A stretch of 64,000 bases of DNA from Idiomarina aminovorans (GCF_023155095.1 NZ_JAKNDA010000006.1:62001-126000); one strand, 5' to 3'; numbered from the stretch's first letter, positions 35,043 through 44,755 are shown. The notes: generated by a model not told the origin, from the sequence alone. Numbers and translations are program-made.

Positions 35043-35455
35043 CTAGCAGTAACTGAGAAGGTCCTCGGCGCGCTGACGTAAAGCTTGCTTCAGGCTGTCG
35101 GGGCTTAGAATGGTAAAGTCGAAAGGCAGGCGCGACAGCCACCAGCCGAACCAGTAGGTGCTGTCGACCATGGTTTCAATATATATCGACCTACCTTCCT
35201 GCTTTACAATATTGGCATTTGAGCTGAGTTCACGGGTCGCGGTATCTAAATCGGTATGTAATAGAACACGAACTTTCAGGTTGCCTTGCATAGTGCAAAG
35301 GCTTTGCTTGAACTGATCAGCCGCATTGTAGTTTGTTGGCCTTTCAAAGGTGGTTTTAAGCAGTGTCACTTCGGTTAACTTATCTAATCGAAACGTACGT
35401 AACGCCTGACCGTGCGCTTATCCACACCAAGCGTTTGTGCAAGTTGGTGCCATTT
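35043..35455 (-). pseudogene. Decayed WYL-domain regulator (YafY-like)
   Basis: The 3' part encodes the C-terminal domain of a WYL-type transcription regulator (FERPTNYNAADQF, VRVLLHTDLDTA, STYWFGWWLSRLP). Upstream, in another frame, a helix-turn-helix is readable (HQLAQTLGVDKRTVRRYV), normally found at the N-terminus. The WYL domain between them is missing, so an internal deletion with a frameshift fused the two ends. Confidence 0.75.
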
Positions 35456-35518
35456 TAACGCCTATGCGACTGCAATAGTTCTAAACGGAAGTAAAACCCA
35501 TAATAAAGAGGCTCACTT

Positions 35519-35694
35519 ATGCAAAAAACACCAAAGAAATTGTTTTCTACACGAATCCTGAGTCGCGGAGCCGAATTGTCCGTCGTATGCAAAGAAATGG
35601 CGCGCCTTACACCACCAAGGTGCTGAATTATGAAAACGGCGAGATGAAAAATGTCCTGCTTTTCAACGGGCAACGCAACTCGATGACGAATTGA
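35519..35694 (+). pseudogene. Glutathione S-transferase fragment
   Basis: The frame from 35533 encodes KEIVFYTNPESRSRIVRRM and GAPYTTKVLNY, the N-terminal thioredoxin-like part of a bacterial GST. The initiating ATG at 35519 is in another frame and the sequence breaks off after about 55 codons. GST genes often pair with the YafY-like regulator whose remains lie next to it, so the pair decayed together. Confidence 0.7.
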
Positions 35695-35716
35695 GTAAGA
35701 GCTAGAAGCCTTTGAA

Positions 35717-35748
35717 AACAGGCAGCCAGAGCATTCTGACTGCCTGTT
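35717..35748 (-). terminator. Terminator of serine hydrolase gene
   Basis: Stem AACAGGCAG/CTGCCTGTT with a 14-base loop lies directly after the hydrolase stop; on the minus strand it is followed by TTTTC. Confidence 0.65.
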
Positions 35749-35751
35749 ATT

Positions 35752-37311
35752 TTAATTGGCGGTTCCCTGCTTTTGCTTTTTCAAGTTCAGGTTGTGAAAG
35801 TCAAAGCTAAAGTCAGTAAACGGTGCAACAGCTTCCATTACCGCACTCTTCACTTCATTATTTCGGCTCACATCAAAATCAATAAAGGCATCGGCCTCAA
35901 GCAAAGGTTCATTCCAGCGCACAATAAAGGTGTCGTTATTATAATGCTCTAATGTGCCTTGCAGCATAGGAGTGTGAGTGAAGTTAATGTGCAGTTTGTT
36001 CTGCTTATAGTTAATGTTCACATCGCCGTACCAGGCGTCATTATAGGTTCCGGCGTAGTGTTTAAGCGGTAAAGCGGCTCTTATTTCTTCCGGCGTTTCT
36101 AAAGTAAATTCCGCTTTCTCGTCCATAAACGCCTGATATTTTTCCTGCTCTTCCTGCACCCAGTCACGGTCAGGCAAGTTCAGTAAATCCTCTAACGCTT
36201 CTTCGGTAATTGCCGTTAAGCCACCAAAAGCCTGCTGGTTGCTCAATACCACCATGCCAAAGTTCTTTTCCGGTATAAGCGTCGTTAATGACAACATGCC
36301 CAGAATACCGCCGCCGTGATACACCCTTTTTACGCCCTGGTAGTCCTTTACGAACCAGCCCATGCCGTAACCGCCAAAATAAGTCCCCTGCTCGGCGGCC
36401 TCAGGCGAGGTGCTCAAAGGCGTGGTTAATTGCCACATGGCCTGCTGAGAGGCTTCAGAAAAAAGACGCTCACCCGAAGGGCTCACACCACCCTGCAATT
36501 GAGCTATAAGCCAGTTGCTTAAGTCGTCTACGCTTGCTGCGGTAGCGCCAGCGGCGCCAAAATCCTCAAGAAAGTCGAGTGGGAACCGGTGCAGCTCACT
36601 ACCCATCTCAATAGTGCCTACCGCAACGTTGTCATTAGTTTCCGGTATGTACGAAAAGCCAATAACACTCTCGTCCATATTCAGAGGCTGAAAAAAGGTT
36701 TTCTCAACATATTCTCTGTAAGGCATGCCCGTAACCCGGTGGATAACTTCACCGGCCGTTACGAACATTAGGTTGTTATAAGCAAAATGCTCTCGCAAAC
36801 CGTGATCAATGGGTACATGCGCCAGCCCGGCGAGAATGTCGCTGGTCGACTTATCGGTGTTTGGCCAGATCATTAAGTCACCGGCTCCCAACCCCAGCCC
36901 TGAGCGATGACTCAAGATATCGCGGAGAGTCAGCGATTGAGTAATAGCCGGGTCAGCTAAACGAAACTCGGGAATGTAATCAACGACTTTGTCATCCCAG
37001 TTCAGTTTTCCCTGCTCGACCAGAGTAGCCATAGCAGCGGCAGTAAAAGCTTTAGTATTGGAAGCAATACCGAACAAGGTGTTGGCATTGACCGGCTCAC
37101 CACTTTCTATATCACGCACTCCGAAGCCTTCGGCTAAAATTACCTCGCCGTCCTTTACCGCAACGACGGCAAGCCCGGGAATATTAAAAGCATCCAGTGT
37201 TTCTTCTGCGGTTTTACGAATACTTTCCGCGCTCTGTGCCCAGACTGGACTACCAACCAGCAACATTGCGCTAAGTGACACCGAACTGAATATCCGAAAT
37301 AGTGACTTCAT
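35752..37311 (-). CDS. Secreted serine hydrolase, beta-lactamase/AmpC-like fold
   Basis: A 519-residue protein with a signal peptide ending at VWAQ. The penicillin-binding fold is clear: S84-N-T-K87 as S-x-x-K nucleophile box, YNN as Y-x-N and a late HGGGILG as the H/K-x-G box. A C-terminal DUF3471-type beta domain follows from about residue 400. Members act as esterases, peptidases or D-aminopeptidases, so antibiotic resistance should not be assumed. A single gene with its own terminator. Confidence 0.85.
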   Translation of the reverse strand: MKSLFRIFSSVSLSAMLLVGSPVWAQSAESIRKTAEETLDAFNIPGLAVVAVKDGEVILAEGFGVRDIESGEPVNANTLFGIASNTKAFTAAAMATLVEQGKLNWDDKVVDYIPEFRLADPAITQSLTLRDILSHRSGLGLGAGDLMIWPNTDKSTSDILAGLAHVPIDHGLREHFAYNNLMFVTAGEVIHRVTGMPYREYVEKTFFQPLNMDESVIGFSYIPETNDNVAVGTIEMGSELHRFPLDFLEDFGAAGATAASVDDLSNWLIAQLQGGVSPSGERLFSEASQQAMWQLTTPLSTSPEAAEQGTYFGGYGMGWFVKDYQGVKRVYHGGGILGMLSLTTLIPEKNFGMVVLSNQQAFGGLTAITEEALEDLLNLPDRDWVQEEQEKYQAFMDEKAEFTLETPEEIRAALPLKHYAGTYNDAWYGDVNINYKQNKLHINFTHTPMLQGTLEHYNNDTFIVRWNEPLLEADAFIDFDVSRNNEVKSAVMEAVAPFTDFSFDFHNLNLKKQKQGTAN

Positions 37312-37357
37312 TGCAAACGGTTCCCTACTAAAATTTATTTGTAATCCTAGCGCAAGC

Positions 37358-37462
37358 TTACAATAAAGCCCAGCGGATCAGACCACCCACTAAAGTGACA
37401 GCCAGAACTCCTAAACACCAAAGGCCAATAAACCATAACCACTTCTTAAATATCGGCTTCAT
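37358..37462 (-). CDS. DUF2474-like small subunit of cytochrome bd oxidase
   Basis: A 34-residue single-helix membrane peptide (KKWLWFIGLWCLGVLAVT core) whose ATG overlaps the cydB stop by one base (TGATG). DUF2474 proteins of this size sit after cydB in many proteobacteria, as CydX does in E. coli, where it stabilises the heme centres. Easily missed by automatic annotation because of its size. Confidence 0.8.
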   Translation of the reverse strand: MKPIFKKWLWFIGLWCLGVLAVTLVGGLIRWALL

Positions 37463-38463
37463 CAGTCGTGATACCCGCTGTCGGTGTCAACTTTTCCTCG
37501 GAACACCCAGTAAGTGTAACCGGTGTAAGCGAAGATCATCGGTAGCAGGAACACCGCGCCAACCAGCAGGAACTTCAGGCTGTTGTCCGGAGCGGCCGCT
37601 TCCCACAGGGTAATGCTGCGCGGTACCAGGTACGGGAAAATACTGACCGCAAAGCCGGTGTACGCCAGCAGGAACATGCCCAGCCCCCACAGGTAGGGGC
37701 GTCCTTCCTGTTTTCTGTGCAGTGAACGCAACAGGCCAATGGTCATCACCACCAGCAGTATTGGCAACGCCCACAAGCCAACCGAGGCAGGATACGTAAA
37801 CCAGCGCTCGGCAATAAATTTATCCACATAAGGCAGGTACAGGCTCACAAAGGCAATGCAGGCCACCAGCAGGATGGTAGTGTACCAACCCGCGCGGTAG
37901 CTTTGTCGTTGCAGGTCACCATTGGTTTTCATCACCAGCCAGGTGGCGCCCAGCATCATGTAACCGATAACCACCGCCACGCCGCAGAAAATGGTGAAAG
38001 GCGTCAACCAGTCAAACCAACCGCCGGAGTACGCCCGCTCAGTCACCTGAATGCCCTGCAGCATGGCACCCAGCATAATGCCCTGACTCATGGCCGATAT
38101 CAGCGAGCCGGTAATAAAAGACACGTCCCAGATGCCTTTGGCGCGTTTGGTTTTAAAGCGGTATTCAAAGGCGACACCGCGAAAGATGAGCCCCAGCAGC
38201 ATGGCAATAACCGGCATATACAACGCCGGTAATAAGACCGAGTACGCCAGCGGAAAGACCGCCAGCAGACCACCGCCGCCCAGCACTAACCAGGTTTCGT
38301 TACCGTCCCAGACCGGTGCCACGGTATTCATCATCACATCGCGGTCTTCTTCTTTTTTAAACCAGGGAAACAGCAGTGCGATGCCTAAGTCAAAGCCATC
38401 CAGTGCAACGTAAGCAAAAACCGCAACGGAAATCAGTATCGCCCAAATCAGTGCGTAATCCAT
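37462..38463 (-). CDS. cydB: Cytochrome bd-type quinol oxidase subunit II
   Basis: A 333-residue membrane protein with eight to nine helices; VWDGNETWLVLGGGG is the family signature near residue 55. It forms the quinol oxidase with CydA in the inner membrane, reducing oxygen to water without proton pumping. Three bases separate it from cydA, and a DUF2474-like gene overlaps its end. Confidence 0.95.
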   Translation of the reverse strand: MDYALIWAILISVAVFAYVALDGFDLGIALLFPWFKKEEDRDVMMNTVAPVWDGNETWLVLGGGGLLAVFPLAYSVLLPALYMPVIAMLLGLIFRGVAFEYRFKTKRAKGIWDVSFITGSLISAMSQGIMLGAMLQGIQVTERAYSGGWFDWLTPFTIFCGVAVVIGYMMLGATWLVMKTNGDLQRQSYRAGWYTTILLVACIAFVSLYLPYVDKFIAERWFTYPASVGLWALPILLVVMTIGLLRSLHRKQEGRPYLWGLGMFLLAYTGFAVSIFPYLVPRSITLWEAAAPDNSLKFLLVGAVFLLPMIFAYTGYTYWVFRGKVDTDSGYHD

Positions 38464-38466
38464 AGC

Positions 38467-39855
38467 TTAGGCCTCCTCGTCGTAGATGCGCTCAGCGGCC
38501 ATGGTCGGCTGATGCTTCGCGTGCTCCGGAATGTGAACCTGCTCCGGGTTTCCTGCCATTTTGCGCAGAATGTAGAAGGTACCAGCACCGAATACTAAGA
38601 AATACACCACAATAAAGGCAATTAAGCTGCCGGCCACACCGGCCCGGTCTATGGGCGATGCCGCATCGGCGGTGCGCAGCAGGCCATACACCACCCACGG
38701 CTGCCGCCCAACTTCGGTCACTATCCAGCCGGCGATAACCGCCACAAAGCCCATCGGCCCCATGAACAGGCTGAAGCGCAATAACAAGCTGTTGTCGTAC
38801 AGTTTACCGCGCAGGCGCTGGAGTCCGGACCACAGCCCGGCCAGTACCATTAAAAAGCCAATTCCAACCATGATGCGGAAGGACCAGAATACCGTTGCCA
38901 CCGGCGGCCAGTCCTCTTTAGGGAACTGGTCAAGCCCGGTTACCTCGGCGTTGATGTCGTGCTTCAGAATAATACTGGCAAGACCGGGAACCTTCAGCGC
39001 GTAATCCACTTCAGCGGTTTCCTGATTGGGCAGGCCGAATAAATACAGCGGTGCCCGTGACTCTGTATGGAAATGCCCTTCCATGGCAGCCACTTTGGTG
39101 GGCTGGTGCTCCTGCGTATTCAGGCCGTGAAAATCCCCCACCAACACCTGCAGCGGCGCAACAATGAGCGCCATCCACATGGCCATGGAGAACATTTTAC
39201 GCGCAGCCGCGTTGGTCTTGTCTTTCAGCAAGTGCCAGGCACCCACCGCGCCGACCACAAAGGCTACGGTTAAATAAGCCGCCAGCAGCATGTGCGCCAG
39301 CCGATAAGGAAAAGAAGGATTGAAAACAACCTCGAACCAGTCGGTGACCACAAACTGACCAACGTCATTCATGGCATAACCGGCTGGAGTTTGCATCCAG
39401 CTGTTGACTGACAATATCCAGAAAGCAGAAATGGCAGTACCCACAGCCACCATTAAGGTGGCGAAAAAGTGCAGTTTTTCGCCTACTTTGTTCATCCCAA
39501 ACAGCATCACGCCAAGGAACCCGGCCTCCAGGAAGAACGCGGTTAATACTTCGTAACCCATTAAAGGCCCAATAACCGGGCCGGCTTTGTCTGAAAACAC
39601 CGACCAGTTGGTGCCAAACTGATAGCTCATAACAATGCCGGAGACCACGCCCATACCAAAGGCTACCGCGAAAATCTTAACCCAGTAACGGAACAGCTTT
39701 TGATAAACGGGATTTCGAGTCTTTAAGTAGAGACCTTCCAGAACCGCCAAATAACTGGCCACACCGATAGTAAAGGCAGGAAAAATAATGTGAAACGCAA
39801 TAGTAAATGCGAACTGAAAGCGCGCCAGAAACAATGCGTCAAAACTTTCGAACAT
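38467..39855 (-). CDS. cydA: Cytochrome bd-type quinol oxidase subunit I
   Basis: The start at 39855 (MFESFDALFLARFQFAF) is chosen because it matches the family N-terminus and has AAGGGTG before it; the longer frame upstream is out of family. The 462-residue protein has the heme ligand His in AFHIIFPAF and the conserved GYEVLTAFFLEAGFLG. The short Q-loop suggests the CioA-like, cyanide-insensitive type. An FNR/ANR-like box lies about 50 bases upstream. Confidence 0.95.
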   Translation of the reverse strand: MFESFDALFLARFQFAFTIAFHIIFPAFTIGVASYLAVLEGLYLKTRNPVYQKLFRYWVKIFAVAFGMGVVSGIVMSYQFGTNWSVFSDKAGPVIGPLMGYEVLTAFFLEAGFLGVMLFGMNKVGEKLHFFATLMVAVGTAISAFWILSVNSWMQTPAGYAMNDVGQFVVTDWFEVVFNPSFPYRLAHMLLAAYLTVAFVVGAVGAWHLLKDKTNAAARKMFSMAMWMALIVAPLQVLVGDFHGLNTQEHQPTKVAAMEGHFHTESRAPLYLFGLPNQETAEVDYALKVPGLASIILKHDINAEVTGLDQFPKEDWPPVATVFWSFRIMVGIGFLMVLAGLWSGLQRLRGKLYDNSLLLRFSLFMGPMGFVAVIAGWIVTEVGRQPWVVYGLLRTADAASPIDRAGVAGSLIAFIVVYFLVFGAGTFYILRKMAGNPEQVHIPEHAKHQPTMAAERIYDEEA

Positions 39856-39899
39856 GGCAAACACCCTTAGCTGAGGTTTGCCTTTAGTATACGCCGTTA

Positions 39900-39913
39900 T
39901 TGACAAAGATCAG
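39900..39913 (-). promoter_or_regulatory. FNR/ANR-box-like site upstream of cydA
   Basis: On the minus strand CTGAT-CTTT-GTCAA differs at two positions from the FNR/ANR consensus TTGAT-N4-ATCAA. Its centre is about 52 bases before the cydA start, suited to oxygen-dependent control of the oxidase operon. A separate GCCATAC-TTTTT-GTATGGC hairpin at 39954-39972 may end alr transcription. Confidence 0.4.
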
Positions 39914-39994
39914 GGTTCAGAGAGTAAAGCTTGTAGGATAAATACTAATCAATGCCATACTTTTTGTATGGCTAATACCGCTAAGCCATATTCA

Positions 39995-41086
39995 TTACAC
40001 AATTACCCGGGGAACACGTCCGCTAACACCGGTCAGTAAATGCCAGGAAATGGTATCCGCGCAATCGGCAACCCGCCGCACATCGACATTTTGCCCCCAT
40101 AATTCAACGTCATCACCTATCTGAACACCCTCAACCTCGGTGACATCAATGGTCAACATGTCCATCGATACCCGTCCGGCTAACCCGACTCGTTGTCCCC
40201 GAACCATGGCCGGCGTACCATTTTGAGCCTGGCGCGGGTAACCATCGGCGTATCCCATAGCAACGGTCGCAACAACACGGGGTTTATCTGCCGTCCAGGC
40301 ACTGCCGTAACCAACCGACTCACCTTTTTCCAGTTTATGTAAGGCGATTACCGGAGCCACGAGGCGCATGGCAGGTTGCAGCTCTGTTTGCACTTCGGTT
40401 ACTGAAGAGGGATTCACGCCGTAAAGCAGAAGCCCGGCACGCAACCAGTCATTGGCCTGAAGTGGCCACTGAGTATCCGGGTTCAGCAAACCGGCCGAAT
40501 TATGAAAACTGAGCGCCTGATAGCCGCTAAGCGTATCCGACAACTTATTAAATTGCTGTTTTTGGCTGGCATTCCGACTGTGCTCCGCATCGGCATTAGC
40601 CAAATGGGACATTAAAGTCACCCCTGAAACATTATTGCTTGATTGTAGCCGGTTTAACGCTTGTTGCGCCTGCTCTTGAGGCCAACCTAAACGATGCATA
40701 CCGGTATCGATTTTTAACCAGACCCACAAAGGGGAGCGCAACTGAGCCTGTTCAATGCATTCAAGTTGTTGCTCACAGTGAACCACCGGGCTCAGATCTT
40801 GCTCATAACAAATCGTTAACTCGGCAGCAGAAAAACAACCCTCCAGTATCACCAGCGGGCCTTTATAGCCACTTTCCCTAACCGCCAGCGCTTCTTCCAT
40901 GAATCCAGCTGCCATGCCATCGACATGGGGTTCCAGTGCCCGGACCGCGGGTATCACCCCGTGACCATAGCCATCGGCTTTCACCACACCTAAAAGCTTT
41001 CCGCCTTCCATTATCCGGCGCACCCAGTTGGCATTGTGCTTTATAGCAGAGGAAGATATTTCAGCGCGTGTTTGGCGGTAATGCAT
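39995..41086 (-). CDS. alr: Alanine racemase
   Basis: A 363-residue PLP enzyme interconverting L- and D-alanine for peptidoglycan. The PLP lysine is K36 in VVKADGYGHG; the second catalytic Tyr lies in VGYGSAW, and the C-terminal beta domain contains RVSMDMLTIDV. It runs opposite to the peptidase gene on its right with 150 bases between starts. Confidence 0.95.
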   Translation of the reverse strand: MHYRQTRAEISSSAIKHNANWVRRIMEGGKLLGVVKADGYGHGVIPAVRALEPHVDGMAAGFMEEALAVRESGYKGPLVILEGCFSAAELTICYEQDLSPVVHCEQQLECIEQAQLRSPLWVWLKIDTGMHRLGWPQEQAQQALNRLQSSNNVSGVTLMSHLANADAEHSRNASQKQQFNKLSDTLSGYQALSFHNSAGLLNPDTQWPLQANDWLRAGLLLYGVNPSSVTEVQTELQPAMRLVAPVIALHKLEKGESVGYGSAWTADKPRVVATVAMGYADGYPRQAQNGTPAMVRGQRVGLAGRVSMDMLTIDVTEVEGVQIGDDVELWGQNVDVRRVADCADTISWHLLTGVSGRVPRVIV

Positions 41087-41235
41087 GTGTTTCCCTTTTC
41101 ATTTTTGGCCTGCATGTGGAAAAGGCCTTCAGTTTACCGTATTTTCCGCCAACTTGAACGGAACTCTCTGCATTACTCTTTGCATCGTGCGGCCAGCTTG
41201 AGTAACGTAAAGCAATAACCAAAAGGAGAACAAAA

Positions 41236-43287
41236 ATGTGGTTAAAACAATCCGTTATTGTCGGTAGCTTAGCGCTACTTTTTACCTCTGTACCCACACT
41301 CGCCGAAAACACTGCAAAGAATACTTTTCAGGCTGACGATATTTTCCAGCTTGAATACGCCAATCAAGTCAGCATTTCACCTGACGGTAAGCATATAGCG
41401 TACATTCGCAACAGCTTTGATGACATGAAAGACAATACCCGACGCTCATTATGGCTGATTGACACCGAGACCGGTCAACATTTACCGATATTTGACGATA
41501 CGTTCAGCTACGGCAGTCTGGCCTGGTCAAATGACGGAACTCGCCTGGCCTTTGCTTCCAATCGTTCTGAGAAAAACCAAATTCATGTGCACTGGATCAA
41601 AGAACAGCGCACCGCCAAAGTCACTCATGTGAGTGAAAGCCCCGGCAGTATTAGCTGGTCTAACGATGACTCACATTTGGCCTTTACTATGTCGGTAAAA
41701 ACCGGGCCAACACCTTTTGCCAAGAGCGTCAAAAAGCCAACTAAACCCAAAGGGGCAAAGTGGTCGAAGTCACCCATTATTGTGCAGGAAGCTTATTACC
41801 AACGCGATGGCAAAGGCGTTCTGGAACCAGCGCATACGCAACTGTTTGTGGTTCCTGCCGAGGGCGGAGCAGCGCGCCAGCTAACCGACGGACCTTACCG
41901 ACATGGCGGCCCGTTAGCCTGGACAGAAAATGACAGCCATATTGTATTCTCCGGAAACCGTTCCGAAGACTGGGCGTACCAGGTGAACGAGAGTGACCTT
42001 TACAGCGTTAGCCTTAGCTCTAAAGAAGTAGCTCAGATTACGGACAAACCCGGCCGCGAGTCTTCACCGCAATTCTCTCCTGACGGCGAGCGCCTTGCTT
42101 ACTTACACAGCTCAAACGAGCCGGTGCCTTACCATAAGTCGCAATTATGGATCATGGACTGGAGCGAACGTTCCGAAACCGAATTACAGGCGGACTTTGA
42201 CCGCTCTTTCAGTTCGCCTCAATGGACAGGCAATGACTCGCTGGCTGTGTCTTACGCTGACCGGGGCAAAATAGTTGTTGCCGATGTCACTCTGAGTAAC
42301 GAGCTAAACAAGCGGGTTGATGTCGTTTCCGGTGTTTATGTCAGCCGCCCTTACACCATGGGGGCTTTCACCGCATCACAAACCGGAGCTATTGCCTACA
42401 CTAAAGGTTCAGAGTATCGCCCTGCTGATGTTGGCTTCCAGCCACAAGGTGGTGAAGCCGTTCAGTTTACGCAGCTTAACGAAGACCTGCTTGCCCATCG
42501 CGAGCTGGGGGAAGTCCATGAAATTCGCTATGAGTCCCGCTACGACGGCGAAGAGATTCACGGCTGGTATATTACTCCGCCAAATTACGATGAAAGCAAA
42601 GAATACCCACTGCTGCTGGAAATCCATGGTGGTCCTCACCTGTCTTACGGTCCACATTTTGCCGCTGAGCATCAGCGCTACGCCGCAGAGGGCTATGTTG
42701 TTCTGTACGTTAACCACCGCGGCAGTACCTCTTACGGTAAAGACTTTGCCATGCTGCTGGACGGCAACTATTCATCGCCGTATGACTTTGCTGACCATAT
42801 GAGTGGCGTTGATTTACTCATTGATAAAGGCATTGCAGACTCAGAGAACCTCTTTATTGCCGGTGGTTCAGCCGGCGGCATTGCGACAGCCTACGCGGTA
42901 GGCCTGACCAACCGTTTTAACGCGGCTGCTGCGACCAACCCAGTCATTAACTGGGTCAGTAAAGTGCTGACCGCGGACAGCTCAATTGGCCAAATCACCA
43001 ATCAGTTCCCGGGCATGCCGTGGGAAAAGCTCGAGCACTACTGGCAACGCTCGCCACTGTCTATGGTCGGCGACGTTGAAACGCCGGTGCTGTTATTTAC
43101 CGGAGAGAAAGACCGCCGCACGCCAATATCCGAGACCGAGCAGTTTTATCAGGCACTCAAGCTGCAGAAAGTGGATACCGCTATGGTGCGTGTGCCGGGT
43201 GCTTTTCACGGTGTTACGGCTCGTCCATCCAACATGATAGCCAAAATTGAACACGCGCTGGCGTGGTTTGAGCAGTACAAGAAATGA
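41236..43287 (+). CDS. Exported S9 family prolyl oligopeptidase-like peptidase
   Basis: A 683-residue protein with a signal peptide (LALLFTSVPTLAE). An N-terminal beta-propeller with WD40-like PD40 repeats (ISPDGKHIAYI, QFSPDGERLAYLHS) precedes an alpha/beta hydrolase domain with S545 in GGSAGG, D626 in GEKDRRTP and H658 in GAFHGV, a complete triad. It probably cleaves short peptides in the periplasm as an acylaminoacyl or dipeptidyl peptidase. The stop overlaps pheA by ATGA. Confidence 0.9.
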   Translation: MWLKQSVIVGSLALLFTSVPTLAENTAKNTFQADDIFQLEYANQVSISPDGKHIAYIRNSFDDMKDNTRRSLWLIDTETGQHLPIFDDTFSYGSLAWSNDGTRLAFASNRSEKNQIHVHWIKEQRTAKVTHVSESPGSISWSNDDSHLAFTMSVKTGPTPFAKSVKKPTKPKGAKWSKSPIIVQEAYYQRDGKGVLEPAHTQLFVVPAEGGAARQLTDGPYRHGGPLAWTENDSHIVFSGNRSEDWAYQVNESDLYSVSLSSKEVAQITDKPGRESSPQFSPDGERLAYLHSSNEPVPYHKSQLWIMDWSERSETELQADFDRSFSSPQWTGNDSLAVSYADRGKIVVADVTLSNELNKRVDVVSGVYVSRPYTMGAFTASQTGAIAYTKGSEYRPADVGFQPQGGEAVQFTQLNEDLLAHRELGEVHEIRYESRYDGEEIHGWYITPPNYDESKEYPLLLEIHGGPHLSYGPHFAAEHQRYAAEGYVVLYVNHRGSTSYGKDFAMLLDGNYSSPYDFADHMSGVDLLIDKGIADSENLFIAGGSAGGIATAYAVGLTNRFNAAAATNPVINWVSKVLTADSSIGQITNQFPGMPWEKLEHYWQRSPLSMVGDVETPVLLFTGEKDRRTPISETEQFYQALKLQKVDTAMVRVPGAFHGVTARPSNMIAKIEHALAWFEQYKK

Positions 43288-44105
43288 AGCTGTCCACTTT
43301 AGGCCCTGCCGGCACTTTTTCGGAGGTTGCCGCAGGGCTTTACCAGCCACAGAAGCATCATGACATCCAACTCTTAAACAGCCTGGTAAGCTGCCTGGAT
43401 TCTGTTGGTCGCGAATGCGATGCCGCCGTTGTTCCTGTCGAAAACCTGACCGAAGGTTTCATCTCTCCGGTCGTCGATTATCTGGTTCAGCGCCCGCTAC
43501 GCATTCAGGCAGAAATTCGCATTCCCGTTGGCTTTCAATGCCTCAGTAACAGCATCAGTCCCACCCAAGTATGGGCGCAGTTTGTTGCGGCCGGACAATG
43601 CAGTCAATACTTGCAGAAGTTAGCGCAGCCCACCGTTCACACCGCCAGTAACACAGCGTCTCTGGAATCTTTGTTAGCGGCGGAAGAAGCTGCTGCAGCC
43701 GTCGTTCCCTGTCACATTCGCTGCCCGAGTGAGCTGCAAATACTTAACCCTGATATTGCCGACAACCCACACAACGAGACACGCTTCGTGGTATTATCAA
43801 CCGGTTCTGAAGAGCCAGAGTTCGATAAAAGCAAACGTTGGAAAAGCAGTTTGCTGCTCATAGATGACAACGATCATCCGGGCTTATTGGTTGATAGCTT
43901 ACAGGTTTTTGCAAAACAGCAAATTAACTTAACCTCTATTGTTTCACGACCGGCGGGCAGTCAGTTTGGCGACTATCATTTCTTTATTGATTTTGACGGA
44001 CACCGCAGCGAGCCAGGCGTGGCTAATGCTTTGCAAGAGCTGGCTAAATTGAATAACATTCACTGGCTGGGCTCTTACCCAGCCGCAGAAATAGGAACGC
44101 AGTAA
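43284..44105 (+). CDS. pheA: Prephenate dehydratase (monofunctional)
   Basis: A 273-residue enzyme that converts prephenate to phenylpyruvate in phenylalanine synthesis. The catalytic domain has GPAGTFSEVAA at its start and the NETRFVVLS (TRF) motif; the C-terminal ACT domain (DHPGLLVDSL, SRPAG) binds phenylalanine for feedback inhibition. There is no chorismate mutase domain, unlike E. coli PheA. It overlaps the peptidase gene before it and abuts the esterase gene after it. Confidence 0.9.
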   Translation: MKLSTLGPAGTFSEVAAGLYQPQKHHDIQLLNSLVSCLDSVGRECDAAVVPVENLTEGFISPVVDYLVQRPLRIQAEIRIPVGFQCLSNSISPTQVWAQFVAAGQCSQYLQKLAQPTVHTASNTASLESLLAAEEAAAAVVPCHIRCPSELQILNPDIADNPHNETRFVVLSTGSEEPEFDKSKRWKSSLLLIDDNDHPGLLVDSLQVFAKQQINLTSIVSRPAGSQFGDYHFFIDFDGHRSEPGVANALQELAKLNNIHWLGSYPAAEIGTQ

Positions 44106-44755
44106 TGTCTCTGGAAGTTATTAAACATGAGCCGGCAGGCAACGCCGATTCGGTTATTATTTGGTTACACGGCCTGGGAGCCTCAGGCAATGACTTTGTT
44201 CCCATGACCGAGCATTTAAAACTTGCCAATGCGCAGGTTCGCTTTTTGTTTCCTCATGCACCGCAAATACCGGTAACCATAAACCAGGGCATGGTCATGC
44301 CAGCTTGGTACGACATTACCGACATGAGCATTGACCGCCAGATTGACAGCAAACAACTGCGTGAATCGGCCGCTGAAGTGCACGCCATGATCGACCAGCA
44401 TATTGCTCAGGGTATCGACAGTAAACGCATTATTATTGCCGGGTTTTCGCAAGGCGGTGCCGTGGGTTACGAAGCCGCTTTAACCTACCCTAAGCCGTTG
44501 GCAGGTTTAATGGCACATTCCACTTACTTTGCTACCGCCGGCGACATTGACGTGCATGATGCGAATAAGAATTTGCCGGTTTTGGTTCAGCACGGTACGC
44601 AGGACCCGGTAGTGCCTGAAGTGCTCGGGCAAAAGGCTTGTGCGGTATTAAAAGAGAAAGGTTTTTCAGTGGCCTATCAGACCTACCCTATGCCACATTC
44701 ATTGTGCATGGAGCAGGTGCAGGATATGCAAAAATGGCTGGACGAGCGGTTTTAA
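44105..44755 (+). CDS. Carboxylesterase/phospholipase of alpha/beta hydrolase fold
   Basis: A 216-residue protein of the acyl-protein thioesterase-like family: WLHGLGASGNDF at the oxyanion hole, nucleophile S115 in GFSQGG, Asp in GTQDPVVP and His in MPHSLCMEQ. It hydrolyses short-chain esters; the physiological substrate is unknown. It begins at the last base of the pheA stop. Confidence 0.9.
   Translation: MSLEVIKHEPAGNADSVIIWLHGLGASGNDFVPMTEHLKLANAQVRFLFPHAPQIPVTINQGMVMPAWYDITDMSIDRQIDSKQLRESAAEVHAMIDQHIAQGIDSKRIIIAGFSQGGAVGYEAALTYPKPLAGLMAHSTYFATAGDIDVHDANKNLPVLVQHGTQDPVVPEVLGQKACAVLKEKGFSVAYQTYPMPHSLCMEQVQDMQKWLDERF

Noticed and set aside
35595-35608. AGAAATGGCGCGCC repeat of the tRNA 3' flank as a possible att site
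   Set aside because: The copy lies within the coding frame of the GST fragment (RNGAPY codons) and shares only 14 bases with the tRNA end, so chance is enough to explain it.
35752-37311. Antibiotic-resistance beta-lactamase
   Set aside because: The S-x-x-K/Y-x-N fold is shared with many esterases and peptidases, and the DUF3471-type tail fits the non-resistance group.
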